Positions 37,301 through 43,757 of a DNA stretch of 61,233 bases are shown here, one piece after another. Source of the DNA: a virus; the IMG/VR virus record IMGVR_UViG_3300047550_005071, positions 1 through 61,233 of that record; one strand, 5' to 3'. Position numbers and translations under genes: made by a program. The notes below the pieces were generated by a model that was not told the origin of the DNA, searched no databases, and was given only the letters and a program-made list of their open reading frames with translations. Positions within the stretch are counted from its first letter, which is position 1. Every line of letters begins with the position of its first letter.

Positions 37301-39419
37301 CAATAACATTCAATACTGATGGGTGGTCAACAACAATTTTCCATGTTAAAGTTCCCCCACGAGCGGTTGATTTGTAAGTATAAATTGGCTCAGGTCTTCC
37401 CAAGAAGTCGCTTGAATTCCAGTTTGCGTTAACACTTTCACTGAAAGTCAAACCATATGGTGGGAACCACATAACCCTTCCTCCGTTTGGTCCTCTTTCA
37501 CAAACAGGTAGGTCGGAGACAGAATAACCTGGTGTCGATGAAGTTCTCCAAGCTAAGTTTTCAAGTGAGAACATATATTTTTTTGCAAATGCTGTATTCT
37601 CTGTTCCTATTAAGTTTGTTGAGCTTTGTCCTCCCTCTTGTTTGTTTGGTGCAATATTAAGATTATATGTGTTATCTAATACTGAATCTGCAAATCTTCT
37701 TCCGCTAGTCGTGATACCATCCACTTTTTGTAAATCATTGTATTGTAGATATGGTATGTCTTTAGCAAAAACCCTACAATACTCAGTACCCACTTCTTGG
37801 CCTGGTGCACCTACAAATCGATAAACTCTAGAACCTTTGGTCATCTCTTTATATCCGTCATTGAAAACTTTCGATACTTGGTCAATTGCATTTCCTACGT
37901 GTTGCAGTCTTTTACCTCCTGCTGGTTGACTGTTGATAAGTCTTTGGGTATCGTCTAAAATAGAACCCTCCCTGAATGTTCTTTCTGTAGACTCAGTAGA
38001 ATTGTATGAAGACGGCCTGAAGTCTTCATCTTCATTTGTTACTTCACCTCCTAACCCAACTTTTTTACCCGCATTACCTTTATATTTAGGTGAAACCCAA
38101 GTGAATCCTCCTTCGATACCTCCTCCATTACTATATGTTGGTCCGTTAGCTCCAAGTTTAACTTCCTTACTTGGTCCTTCATACAACTGTGCCAACTCGG
38201 TCGGTCCAAAGACGGGAGATTGTTGAACTACACCAAACTCGTTTACAGGTAAAGCACCTGGTGGTGAAAATACTTGCGAAGGTTCAGCGGTTCTTGAACC
38301 AACATAATAGTTAGCGTTATTCGAAACTCCACCTACTAAAGCTCCTCCTCCTCTGTTGAAGAATCCTCTGTCGTAGCTTGGCTTGTATTTGTTAAAGTTA
38401 ATGTTTTGGAATAATCTTGACCTTTGTCCTGCACCTGTATTATTCAAGAACAACTGTGAGCCTGTTTGAGGTGCTCCTAAAAGTCTGTTGAAGAAATTAC
38501 CCACAGTGCTTCTTCTGAATGCATTTTGTAGTTGTTGTATTGTTGTTGGTTGTCCCGAATTGATTGATGTGTCCCAATATGAACCTGGTATTGTTGATAC
38601 AGGTAAAATACTTCCAGCCAATCTTAAAGCAAAATCAGTAGCAGCCAAAACTGGGTTTGTTGGTACTGTAATTGTCCAATTTGGTTCAATAAGAGGGACT
38701 CTTCCTGTTACCAAGTTTAGTACATCAGTTGCACTATCAACACTGAATAAATTTGCTCTTGCGGCTGTGTTTTGATATATTTGTTGAGCAATTCTTTCTT
38801 CAAAAGCCTTTCTCAAGGTTTGAGCTCCGAGTTTCGCAATAAAAGAATCTTGACTCAGAAGTCCGTTACTACCTTGTGGGTCTCTTGATAATAAAATACC
38901 AACAGGCCCATATGATGATGGATTAAAGGTTGTTGGATATGGTTGATTATTATATAAATTTGTACCTCCCCTAATGTAATCGGGTTGTGTAATATACTCA
39001 CCACTATCTAAAGATGTTTGAGTACCGTTGGCATAAGCGTTGAGCGGTTTCCATGCGGGAGATATGCTACCAAATCCTGATTGAGATGCCACCTGTGATT
39101 GGTCAACAATATGTGCGTCTTGTTGACCTGGTCCATATTCTCCTCTATTTGATTTGTTATTCAATAGACCTGTGGGGTCAGGAACTTGCTTGTATCCCCC
39201 CTCAGCACCCCATTCATTTAAAGGATAGAGTCTGTTTGCAAAACTTGGAACGTCAATTAATTGGTCTGGACTGTCTTGAACTGAACTATCCGTCTGAACG
39301 TATGTTGTATCAATAGGAAGTGTTGGTCTATTTGGGGCTTTGGCATACGGTGTTAAGTTTCTTGTTAGAAGCTTCTTTCTAAAACCGTTTGACGCAGAAA
39401 AATCTAATAAACTTGCCAT
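34374..39419 (-). CDS. Large tube-baseplate junction protein with OmpA-like segment
   Basis: A 1681-residue protein. Residues about 640-720 contain RVMWFPPYGLTFSESVNANW, then DFLGRPEPIYTYKSTARGGT and LTWKIVVDHPSVLN. This is the 'F-x-G-R-x-E-P-x-Y-x-Y...R-x-x-x-F/W' pattern of proteins at the tail tube-baseplate junction (T4 gp48/gp54 class). Residues about 850-950 carry ITIDASCSAPATEEYNVEL followed by SKRRIKSTREYFEK, the pattern of the OmpA C-terminal peptidoglycan-binding fold (N-x-x-L-S-x-x-R-A-x-S-V-x-x-Y-L). A helical and coiled region follows (1300-1450). It lies between the tape measure and gp53, and a TATTTAT motif precedes it. Junction role and OmpA-like fold are inference from motifs. 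Confidence 0.6.
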   Translation of the reverse strand: MASLLDFSASNGFRKKLLTRNLTPYAKAPNRPTLPIDTTYVQTDSSVQDSPDQLIDVPSFANRLYPLNEWGAEGGYKQVPDPTGLLNNKSNRGEYGPGQQDAHIVDQSQVASQSGFGSISPAWKPLNAYANGTQTSLDSGEYITQPDYIRGGTNLYNNQPYPTTFNPSSYGPVGILLSRDPQGSNGLLSQDSFIAKLGAQTLRKAFEERIAQQIYQNTAARANLFSVDSATDVLNLVTGRVPLIEPNWTITVPTNPVLAATDFALRLAGSILPVSTIPGSYWDTSINSGQPTTIQQLQNAFRRSTVGNFFNRLLGAPQTGSQLFLNNTGAGQRSRLFQNINFNKYKPSYDRGFFNRGGGALVGGVSNNANYYVGSRTAEPSQVFSPPGALPVNEFGVVQQSPVFGPTELAQLYEGPSKEVKLGANGPTYSNGGGIEGGFTWVSPKYKGNAGKKVGLGGEVTNEDEDFRPSSYNSTESTERTFREGSILDDTQRLINSQPAGGKRLQHVGNAIDQVSKVFNDGYKEMTKGSRVYRFVGAPGQEVGTEYCRVFAKDIPYLQYNDLQKVDGITTSGRRFADSVLDNTYNLNIAPNKQEGGQSSTNLIGTENTAFAKKYMFSLENLAWRTSSTPGYSVSDLPVCERGPNGGRVMWFPPYGLTFSESVNANWNSSDFLGRPEPIYTYKSTARGGTLTWKIVVDHPSVLNVIVNKVLENETNATRVNSILDSFFAGCRKYDLYELAKKYWKVNPNDLYQLQEAITSKKLSREQIEWSKSTIQTGVDGGQGQPVAQGTSTTISLKDYEQIGFYFANDYPKKNETVTPYSSQYSIYTAQTTTYTKENPQTKNFFDSVVTPNYDSSKKLITDLATKLCGTTGSITITIDASCSAPATEEYNVELSKRRIKSTREYFEKAPELKPFLEGSPKRLIIKDGAAKGEVAQVKKFNATTNKFEPNTTVNCQGGTGVVGGDTQVGAKDVYTTNAMACRRSYISSIEDKTSGNVPSSTPTAQYTDVFQANTVVTTEDTQELVREWKPRDNITKRVLRSLLSECDYFETIKQDSPMVYDNLRDKLKFFQPAFHSITPEGLNSRLTFLQQCMRPGDTIPTIKNVNGSETLQYNNAVNTAFGAPPVLVLRIGDFYNTKIIPESLGLTYEDLDINPEGIGVQPMIATVTLGFKFVGGSGLKESVDKLQNALTFNYYANTEIYDDRADVTANEEFLKVLDAEFLAMANPPAPPAVNQADTNNGQNNNQTIGTIISKEVLSSFETGKTSYETFMVNLVNQTQTYFQNVVNKQKEINAQYNNAVRQQWMLERNYTSGITPVKPSTDKLVLFGKPNNVENRFNKIFTEYEKNISQGTDPFIQWIDEANRGFSPRLKQTIRTNFANFVKNKRGTFQNAATKISQDFTTIQTQYIQQLSRANIVTFESKAGNGTDGFQASNGNVTIYRTIGTSEVDTSSQPKPANTWVEMVQDYQKIQNDIKTFNSIIWKSNTYVNTQDGKTYNGYLVFETANGLPVSKTVDSTTIFTPFSKNRLFETNLEFRKQYMIVSDDVLDDKKYTSFKQAIIGNTIGNQAIIGDGKTNIEEVFDAYWLTRAKPLFTEENNLTKNFIENLEKNDLKNFIKYTPFPSKKRILTFTTESVADNPAEEENQKSMVKNLAAQTNSNNDVNTWNNDTGGAYISKAKLN

Positions 39420-39433
39420 TAACCCTTTTTTCT

Positions 39434-39440
39434 ATAAATA
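39434..39440 (-). promoter_or_regulatory. TATTTAT motif upstream of the junction protein gene
   Basis: The minus strand reads ATCTATTTATAGAAAAAAGG, 14 nt before the ATG at 39419. It would drive the unit junction protein, gp53, hub. Confidence 0.5.
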
Positions 39441-39456
39441 GATTACTTGATATTTT

Positions 39457-41316
39457 TTATCTATTGAACCCTGTTGAGTTTTGTGCTTTGGTTGGGCTTT
39501 GAGGTGTTGCGTTGTTGATAACCATTTGTTGGAATTGAGGACTATTGAAAATTTGGTCAAGTGTTTTTTGTTGTTGTTCAACGCTCATTTGTGCAAAGTT
39601 AGCTGGTAGAATTAACTCTGTTACTATCTTCCCGTTAATAACAATTTCTTGTTTTGAGATTGTTGAAGAACCATAACTTTGTGCAACACTTTTAACCTCT
39701 TGTTGGATTTGTTGCGAACGGGAGCTGTTTGTTGTACTCGGTTCAACTGATGAACTCAATGTAGGATTTGAGCTCAAAAGTCCTTTTGTTGTACGTGATA
39801 TTAAATCATCCCCTTTGATTCCTTTCGCGGCTTCCTCTTTGGCGATTTTTAATTTTTCCATTATGTTTCCACCCAAACTTTTGAGTGTGTCCCCAAACTC
39901 CTTACCGTACTCCGTCAATACAGACAACTTACTTTTACTAGGGTCTAAAAGGTCTTTCAGAAAAGCTTCTGACTTATATATGAAATTCTCAGTTCCACCC
40001 CTTACATCACCAACTGTACCAGAAACTTTAGCTTTATTTATCGCATTACCTATAGCATCCTGTATACCTCTAAGTCCCTCGAATCCTCGGGCTATAGGAG
40101 CTGCGGAAGCTACTCCACCAACTATTTTATTTCTGATTGCAGATACATCGGCCTCCATCAACTGAGTGATGTTCATTTGACTTCTAGCTAATTCTTCTAA
40201 AGTTTGTGGTCCCTCTTTTTGTTCTTTTATTAATTTATCAAATTCTTGTTGTGTAATCTCAGACAATTTTCTTGTCTGCATTTGGCCTCTCTCATCTTTT
40301 ATTTGGACTTCATATTCCCCTCCCTCACCCATCTTAGCAATATTGGCCAAAAATTGTTTGTCTTCTTCGTTTGCAACTTTCAATCCTGCCCTACTAACCG
40401 CAGATAACCTTTTGTCCAACTCAGCCGCGGCAAGTCCCATCTTACTTAATTCTTTGGCACTAACGCCAGTTTGGGCTTCCATCTCTTTCAAAATCATTAC
40501 ACCTTGTGGGTTTATTTTAAATGATTTTGATTTTTCATCAAAATAAGTAAATTGTTTCGATACCTGGGCCAAACTTGTTTGAAGTCCTGATGGGTCATTG
40601 ATTGATTGATTCATCAGTTGGAATGGGTCGACCAAATTTCCTGCTGAAACCCCAAGTCTTTGGAATGCGGATGCAACTTCAATGGCATTTTCTGGAGACA
40701 TAACTTTATCCGCCAAACGGAAAGTCTCGTTCATATCGAATCTTAACATTGATGCTTGAGCCGCCATCTTTGTTAAACCCTGTACCCCACCTTCAAATTG
40801 GTAACGGTTAAGTTGGTCCATGTTGGTTCTCATGGTCTTAACCACTTCCGATGCATTACCACCTATACTTTGTACGTATTTTATTGAATCCTCTAAACTT
40901 GTACCGATTTGACTTACGCTCATCCCAACGTCCATAAAAGCGTTAGTCAGGACTTCAGCATCTTCACCTAATACTTTGTTTGCAGCAACAAGTTTTTCTA
41001 CGTCTTGGGTGTTTGCCACCACGTTTCTTCTTGATGCTTCTGCAATTTTTGATATTGTGGTTGTTACATCTGAAAGACTTCCACCAATTCTATTAACGCC
41101 AGGTACCGCGTCGGCAACCGCTTGTTGAAGCTCAACAACTCTTTGTCTACCTTGAGTGAATGTTTTGTTAATTGCTACAGCGCTTTGGGTAAGTCTTGTT
41201 ACTGCATCAGCAAAATCGGAAACATTAATCTTAAGTAAGTTTTCAAGATTTTTACCAAAACTTCCAATATCATCACTGCTTGTTGGTGTGCCGTAATTTA
41301 CATTATCTGGTGCCAT
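39457..41316 (-). CDS. Tail tape-measure protein
   Basis: A 619-residue, almost wholly helical protein without Cys. The N-terminal half is a long coiled-coil region (LLKINVSDFADAVTRLTQSA, then VVELQQAVADAVPGVNRIGG, then SLSDVTTTISKIAEASRR), followed by segments typical of tape measures: LQASMLRFDMNETF-type amphipathic helices, VASAFQRLGVSAGNLVDPF and GVSAKELSKMGLAAAELDKR. It lies between the tail chaperone and the junction protein, the usual place for a tape measure. At about 0.15 nm per residue it predicts a tail near 90-95 nm, similar to T4, whose gp29 has 590 residues. A TATTTAT motif and a terminator lie just upstream. Confidence 0.8.
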   Translation of the reverse strand: MAPDNVNYGTPTSSDDIGSFGKNLENLLKINVSDFADAVTRLTQSAVAINKTFTQGRQRVVELQQAVADAVPGVNRIGGSLSDVTTTISKIAEASRRNVVANTQDVEKLVAANKVLGEDAEVLTNAFMDVGMSVSQIGTSLEDSIKYVQSIGGNASEVVKTMRTNMDQLNRYQFEGGVQGLTKMAAQASMLRFDMNETFRLADKVMSPENAIEVASAFQRLGVSAGNLVDPFQLMNQSINDPSGLQTSLAQVSKQFTYFDEKSKSFKINPQGVMILKEMEAQTGVSAKELSKMGLAAAELDKRLSAVSRAGLKVANEEDKQFLANIAKMGEGGEYEVQIKDERGQMQTRKLSEITQQEFDKLIKEQKEGPQTLEELARSQMNITQLMEADVSAIRNKIVGGVASAAPIARGFEGLRGIQDAIGNAINKAKVSGTVGDVRGGTENFIYKSEAFLKDLLDPSKSKLSVLTEYGKEFGDTLKSLGGNIMEKLKIAKEEAAKGIKGDDLISRTTKGLLSSNPTLSSSVEPSTTNSSRSQQIQQEVKSVAQSYGSSTISKQEIVINGKIVTELILPANFAQMSVEQQQKTLDQIFNSPQFQQMVINNATPQSPTKAQNSTGFNR

Positions 41317-41323
41317 ATGTTAT

Positions 41324-41330
41324 ATAAATA
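41324..41330 (-). promoter_or_regulatory. TATTTAT motif upstream of the tape measure
   Basis: The minus strand reads TTTTGTATTTATATAACATATGG, 7 nt before the ATG at 41316. It begins just after the chaperone terminator, so a unit boundary falls here. Confidence 0.5.
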
Positions 41331-41333
41331 CAA

Positions 41334-41355
41334 AAGGACTGATTTTTCAGTCCTT
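41334..41355 (-). terminator. Intrinsic terminator on the chaperone-extension stop codon
   Basis: AAGGACTGA at 41334-41342 pairs perfectly with TCAGTCCTT at 41347-41355 around a 4-nt loop. The minus strand then reads CCTTTTG. The stem contains the TGA at 41349-41347 that ends the frameshifted chaperone ORF. This marks the real 3' end of the chaperone gene, about 140 nt beyond its zero-frame stop. Confidence 0.75.
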
Positions 41356-41502
41356 CTTATTATCTTCCATCCATTTATCCAACAAATATTTTCTGACGAA
41401 CAAAGGCATTTTTTCAAAGTCCGTCCATGTTATTCCCATTAATCTGTTTAAATAATAGAATTCATCAATTTGGCCTTTCCTATAATCAGAAGAAAGGACG
41501 AA
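41347..41502 (-). CDS. Frameshift extension ORF of the tail-assembly chaperone
   Basis: An open frame without its own ATG overlaps the end of the 247-aa gene in the +1 frame (equivalent to -2). It encodes FVLSSDYRKGQIDEFYYLNR, then LMGITWTDFEKMPLFVRKYL and LDKWMEDNKKD. Stretches like E-F-Y-Y-L...W...F...M-P...R...L form the usual C-terminal extension of long tail-assembly chaperones in many phages. The frame is closed upstream by a TAG only three codons before the overlap, so it can be reached only by frameshift from the zero frame. The fusion would be about 291 residues. It lies between tube and tape measure, where such chaperones are encoded. Confidence 0.7.
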   Translation of the reverse strand, partial: FVLSSDYRKGQIDEFYYLNRLMGITWTDFEKMPLFVRKYLLDKWMEDNKKD

Positions 41503-42229
41503 AAAATTCTACCCCGAAACCAACATTAACTGTTAGTTTGTCTCCTGACGGGGTCATTACTTCTCTGGTCATATCCAGCCTTGGTTCATTTTGATTCATA
41601 AATTGTCTAATAAATTTTGAATCTCCGATTGGTAATTGTTCAATAAACTTAACAATTTCACCCTTGTCTGTATTTCCGTTGACCTCAACAATTTCTTTTG
41701 AAAGTCTCCAAGTAACTCTTGGTGCTGTTCTTCCTGCAGGATACGATTCAATCATCTTTTGGATTTCATTGATTTCCCCATAAGTCATCGGTTTTAATTT
41801 CACCGTTGCCTCGGATTTTGGTAATGTAACGACAAATGTTCCATCTTCACCAGGACTTTGACCTTTGATTATTGATAGTTGGTCTAACACGACTGTGGTT
41901 TTGAATGATTTTCTTGTTTGAGGGTCCACAAGATTCATATCAACTTCAGGACCGAATCCTGTGTTTCTTAAGAAAACAAGAATAGCTTCAACGTCTCCCT
42001 CCAATAGGTCATCAATTTTCATATCAGGTTCGTACAATTTACTTCTAAGTAAGTTGTAAGTAAGATTGTCCCCACCTCCCATCAATATATTTTCATCAGC
42101 AGCCGTGAGATATCCCACCTTAACTGATTTCTTTTTGTTTTTATAAAATAATCCTTCTGAGGGAAGTTGTACTATGTCGTGTGGTAACGTTAGATTTTGT
42201 TGACCATACTGTCTTGATTGTTCGTCCAT
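41486..42229 (-). CDS. 26: Tail/baseplate assembly chaperone, gp26-like (short form)
   Basis: A 247-residue protein. The opening (LPHDIVQLPSEGLFYKNKKK, then VKVGYLTAADENILMGGGDN) follows the pattern of T4 gp26-type baseplate-assembly proteins and of tail-chaperone N-domains: L-P-S-x-G-x-x-Y...E-x-x-L. The C-terminal domain (LKPMTYGEINEIQKMIESYP, then RVTWRLSKEIVEVNG) is the helical part that contacts the tape measure in related systems. It lies between the tube gene and the tape measure. A run of six T and a C, 15-20 nt before the stop, allows slippage into a 51-residue extension. T4 gene 26 is followed by gene 51, so the extension may correspond to the gp51 function. That equivalence is inference. 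Confidence 0.7.
   Translation of the reverse strand: MDEQSRQYGQQNLTLPHDIVQLPSEGLFYKNKKKSVKVGYLTAADENILMGGGDNLTYNLLRSKLYEPDMKIDDLLEGDVEAILVFLRNTGFGPEVDMNLVDPQTRKSFKTTVVLDQLSIIKGQSPGEDGTFVVTLPKSEATVKLKPMTYGEINEIQKMIESYPAGRTAPRVTWRLSKEIVEVNGNTDKGEIVKFIEQLPIGDSKFIRQFMNQNEPRLDMTREVMTPSGDKLTVNVGFGVEFFRPFF
41500..41506 (-). other. Candidate programmed frameshift site UUUUUUC
   Basis: The mRNA reads GAA UUU UUU CGU CCU in the chaperone frame. A Phe-tRNA on the second UUU can move +1 onto UUC, which it reads equally well, or -2 along the U-run. Either shift continues into the 51-residue extension. The zero-frame stop UGA lies 12 nt beyond the C. No other homopolymer run occurs in the overlap, so this is the only good slip site I see. 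Confidence 0.55.
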
Positions 42230-42240
42230 ATAAAAAAAAT

Positions 42241-42267
42241 AACCGTAAAGTTTATGTCTTTACGGTT
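42241..42267 (-). terminator. Intrinsic terminator after the tail tube gene
   Basis: AACCGTAAAG at 42241-42250 pairs perfectly with CTTTACGGTT at 42258-42267 (10 bp, 7-nt loop). The minus strand then runs ATTTTTTTTAT into the start of the chaperone gene. It follows the tube stop by 34 nt. The short distance to the next ATG (12 nt) means the chaperone gene is either read-through or controlled by this hairpin. Confidence 0.85.
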
Positions 42268-42301
42268 AAATATAAAATAGTTTAAATTTTTGTATATAGT
42301 A

Positions 42302-42790
42302 TTAGTACACTAACACACATCTATCCATTCTTAAACTTGCTGTGATATCTGCAAGTGCATCTGTTGCGTAGCTCAATGAACCAAAGTTAACATCTGTTAA
42401 GAATGTTCCATAAAGAATCCACTTTTCCACCACAACTCCCGTTGGGTCAAGCATCTCGAGGTCAATGTCTTTTTTATAACCCGCAGCGTATCCCATACGT
42501 CCTGTTACAGATTCTGCATGTAAACGAACCCATTCCATTAGAGCTTGTGCTGCTGATGGACCGATTGGGTCTCTAAATTTTACAGAGATTGGGTCCCAAT
42601 TGAATCTACCCGCAACGAAAGTTGATGTATTCAAGAACTGAATTTCAGTTGCTGCGATTTTGATAGAAGGTCTTGCCGCGGTCTCTACAAACCACTCATT
42701 AATCCCCAAACTTGAAGGAAACCTTAAGATGAATCGATTCTGACGTTTCGGTTCGTAAGGTATCGGCATTTTCATCAGTAAATCAGCCAT
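42302..42790 (-). CDS. 19: Tail tube protein, gp19-like
   Basis: A 162-residue protein, matching T4 gp19 (163). It has the tube pattern: PYEPKRQNRFILRFPSSLGI at the start, then SIKIAATEIQFLNTSTFVAG, then WDPISVKFRDPIGPSAAQAL and MEWVRLHAES, and finally the VVEKWILYGTFLTDVNFGSL and TASLRMDRCVL strands. Hexamers of this protein stack to form the inner tube. Its place next to the sheath gene (with only the HAD gene between) and its own TATTTAT motif and terminator suit a highly expressed single-gene unit. Confidence 0.9.
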   Translation of the reverse strand: MADLLMKMPIPYEPKRQNRFILRFPSSLGINEWFVETAARPSIKIAATEIQFLNTSTFVAGRFNWDPISVKFRDPIGPSAAQALMEWVRLHAESVTGRMGYAAGYKKDIDLEMLDPTGVVVEKWILYGTFLTDVNFGSLSYATDALADITASLRMDRCVLVY

Positions 42791-42824
42791 ATTATTAAAT
42801 TTTTGTTTTCAGTGTTTATATGAT

Positions 42825-42831
42825 ATAAATA
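42825..42831 (-). promoter_or_regulatory. TATTTAT motif upstream of the tail tube gene
   Basis: The minus strand reads TTACCTATATTTATATCATATAA, 34 nt before the ATG at 42790, in the 92-nt gap after the HAD gene. The rest of that gap is A/T-rich without an ORF. Confidence 0.5.
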
Positions 42832-42882
42832 TAGGTAAGTGTAAAATTTTTCTATTTACTTCAATTTTTAAAAAAAGTACCT

Positions 42883-43713
42883 TTATTGCACTTCCTTCTT
42901 AAATCCTCCAGCAGTAGAATAAGTCTTAACTAAATTATCTGGTTTATCTTTAAAAGCTTTTCTCATTACTTCTACGTTTTTAGGGTCGTCGTCAGAAAAG
43001 CCAATCATTGGTTTAGTAGGTGTGAATTTGTGTCCCAAATCATTTTTTAACCAGGCTTTTTTATTAAGTATCGCAGCCATCCCCTTAATGTAGTCCACAA
43101 AATCATTCATCGCCCTGACTTTAGCCTCCTCGGGATTTGTTGCCCCACCCTCATTTCCGAAAGAAACTGGGTGGTATTTGTTCATAGCCAAATAAGAATC
43201 TATAAGTTCCTTATCAGACATTTCGTCCTCACCTATAAAAGACCTGTATTTTTTTAAATTCTTCAGTAACTCGTCTTTGGAAATTCCTTCGAAGTCATTT
43301 ACTATGTAATTATATACGGCTTGTTTTAAGGTTTCAGGATTATGACCACGAGCAGTAATTATGGAAAAAATTGAACCGTTGTTGATAGCTTCTCTAAAGT
43401 CATCAAACGCTGGCCCCTTTTTGGCTTTCATTGAATCAATTAAAAAGTCTTTGTCCCCTTCCGTTCTAAAGTTTCTAAATGGATTTTCTGCATAACCTAC
43501 AATTGTGTGACCGTTGTATTCAAAGTCTCCCTTACCTACTTGATGTCTGTACTCAGCAAAGTCCTCTGTAGACATTCCAACTTCCTCCCCCTTATCATCT
43601 TGAAGAACAATTTTAGTAGGCATGTGCACAATGTTATCATCCCAGTCAAAAGCGTAATATTTTAAGTCTGGGGTTTTTTCATCTCTAAAACCTTCTGTTA
43701 TTTTTTTTCTCAT
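42883..43713 (-). CDS. HAD-superfamily phosphatase-like protein
   Basis: A 276-residue protein with the HAD motifs in order: motif I YYAFDWDDNIVH (D23 nucleophile, D25 acid/base), motif II IFSIITARGH (T120), and motif IV IGFSDDDPKNVEVM (D241-D243). A Lys-rich stretch near 215-235 may supply motif III. The long section between motifs I and II suits a cap. T4-like phages encode HAD enzymes such as polynucleotide 3'-phosphatase, but the substrate cannot be read from this sequence. It stands between sheath and tube, which is not a usual place for an enzyme. A terminator lies just upstream of its start. Confidence 0.7.
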   Translation of the reverse strand: MRKKITEGFRDEKTPDLKYYAFDWDDNIVHMPTKIVLQDDKGEEVGMSTEDFAEYRHQVGKGDFEYNGHTIVGYAENPFRNFRTEGDKDFLIDSMKAKKGPAFDDFREAINNGSIFSIITARGHNPETLKQAVYNYIVNDFEGISKDELLKNLKKYRSFIGEDEMSDKELIDSYLAMNKYHPVSFGNEGGATNPEEAKVRAMNDFVDYIKGMAAILNKKAWLKNDLGHKFTPTKPMIGFSDDDPKNVEVMRKAFKDKPDNLVKTYSTAGGFKKEVQ

Positions 43714-43731
43714 CCTACTTGGCTAAAAAAT

Positions 43732-43750
43732 GGGGGGATTTTGTCCCCCC
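43732..43750 (-). terminator. Intrinsic terminator after the tail sheath gene
   Basis: GGGGGGA at 43732-43738 pairs with TCCCCCC at 43744-43750 (7 bp, 5-nt loop), followed on the minus strand by ATTTTTTAG. It starts 7 nt after the sheath stop codon and 18 nt before the HAD start. The G/C-only stem is conspicuous in an AT-rich genome. Confidence 0.85.
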
Positions 43751-43757
43751 GTTTTTA

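Noticed and set aside
39421-39475. Hairpin between the tape measure and the junction gene as a terminator
   Set aside because: The arms AATAGAT/ATCTATT are separated by about 15 nt and overlap the TATTTAT motif. There is no clear U-tract after the stem.
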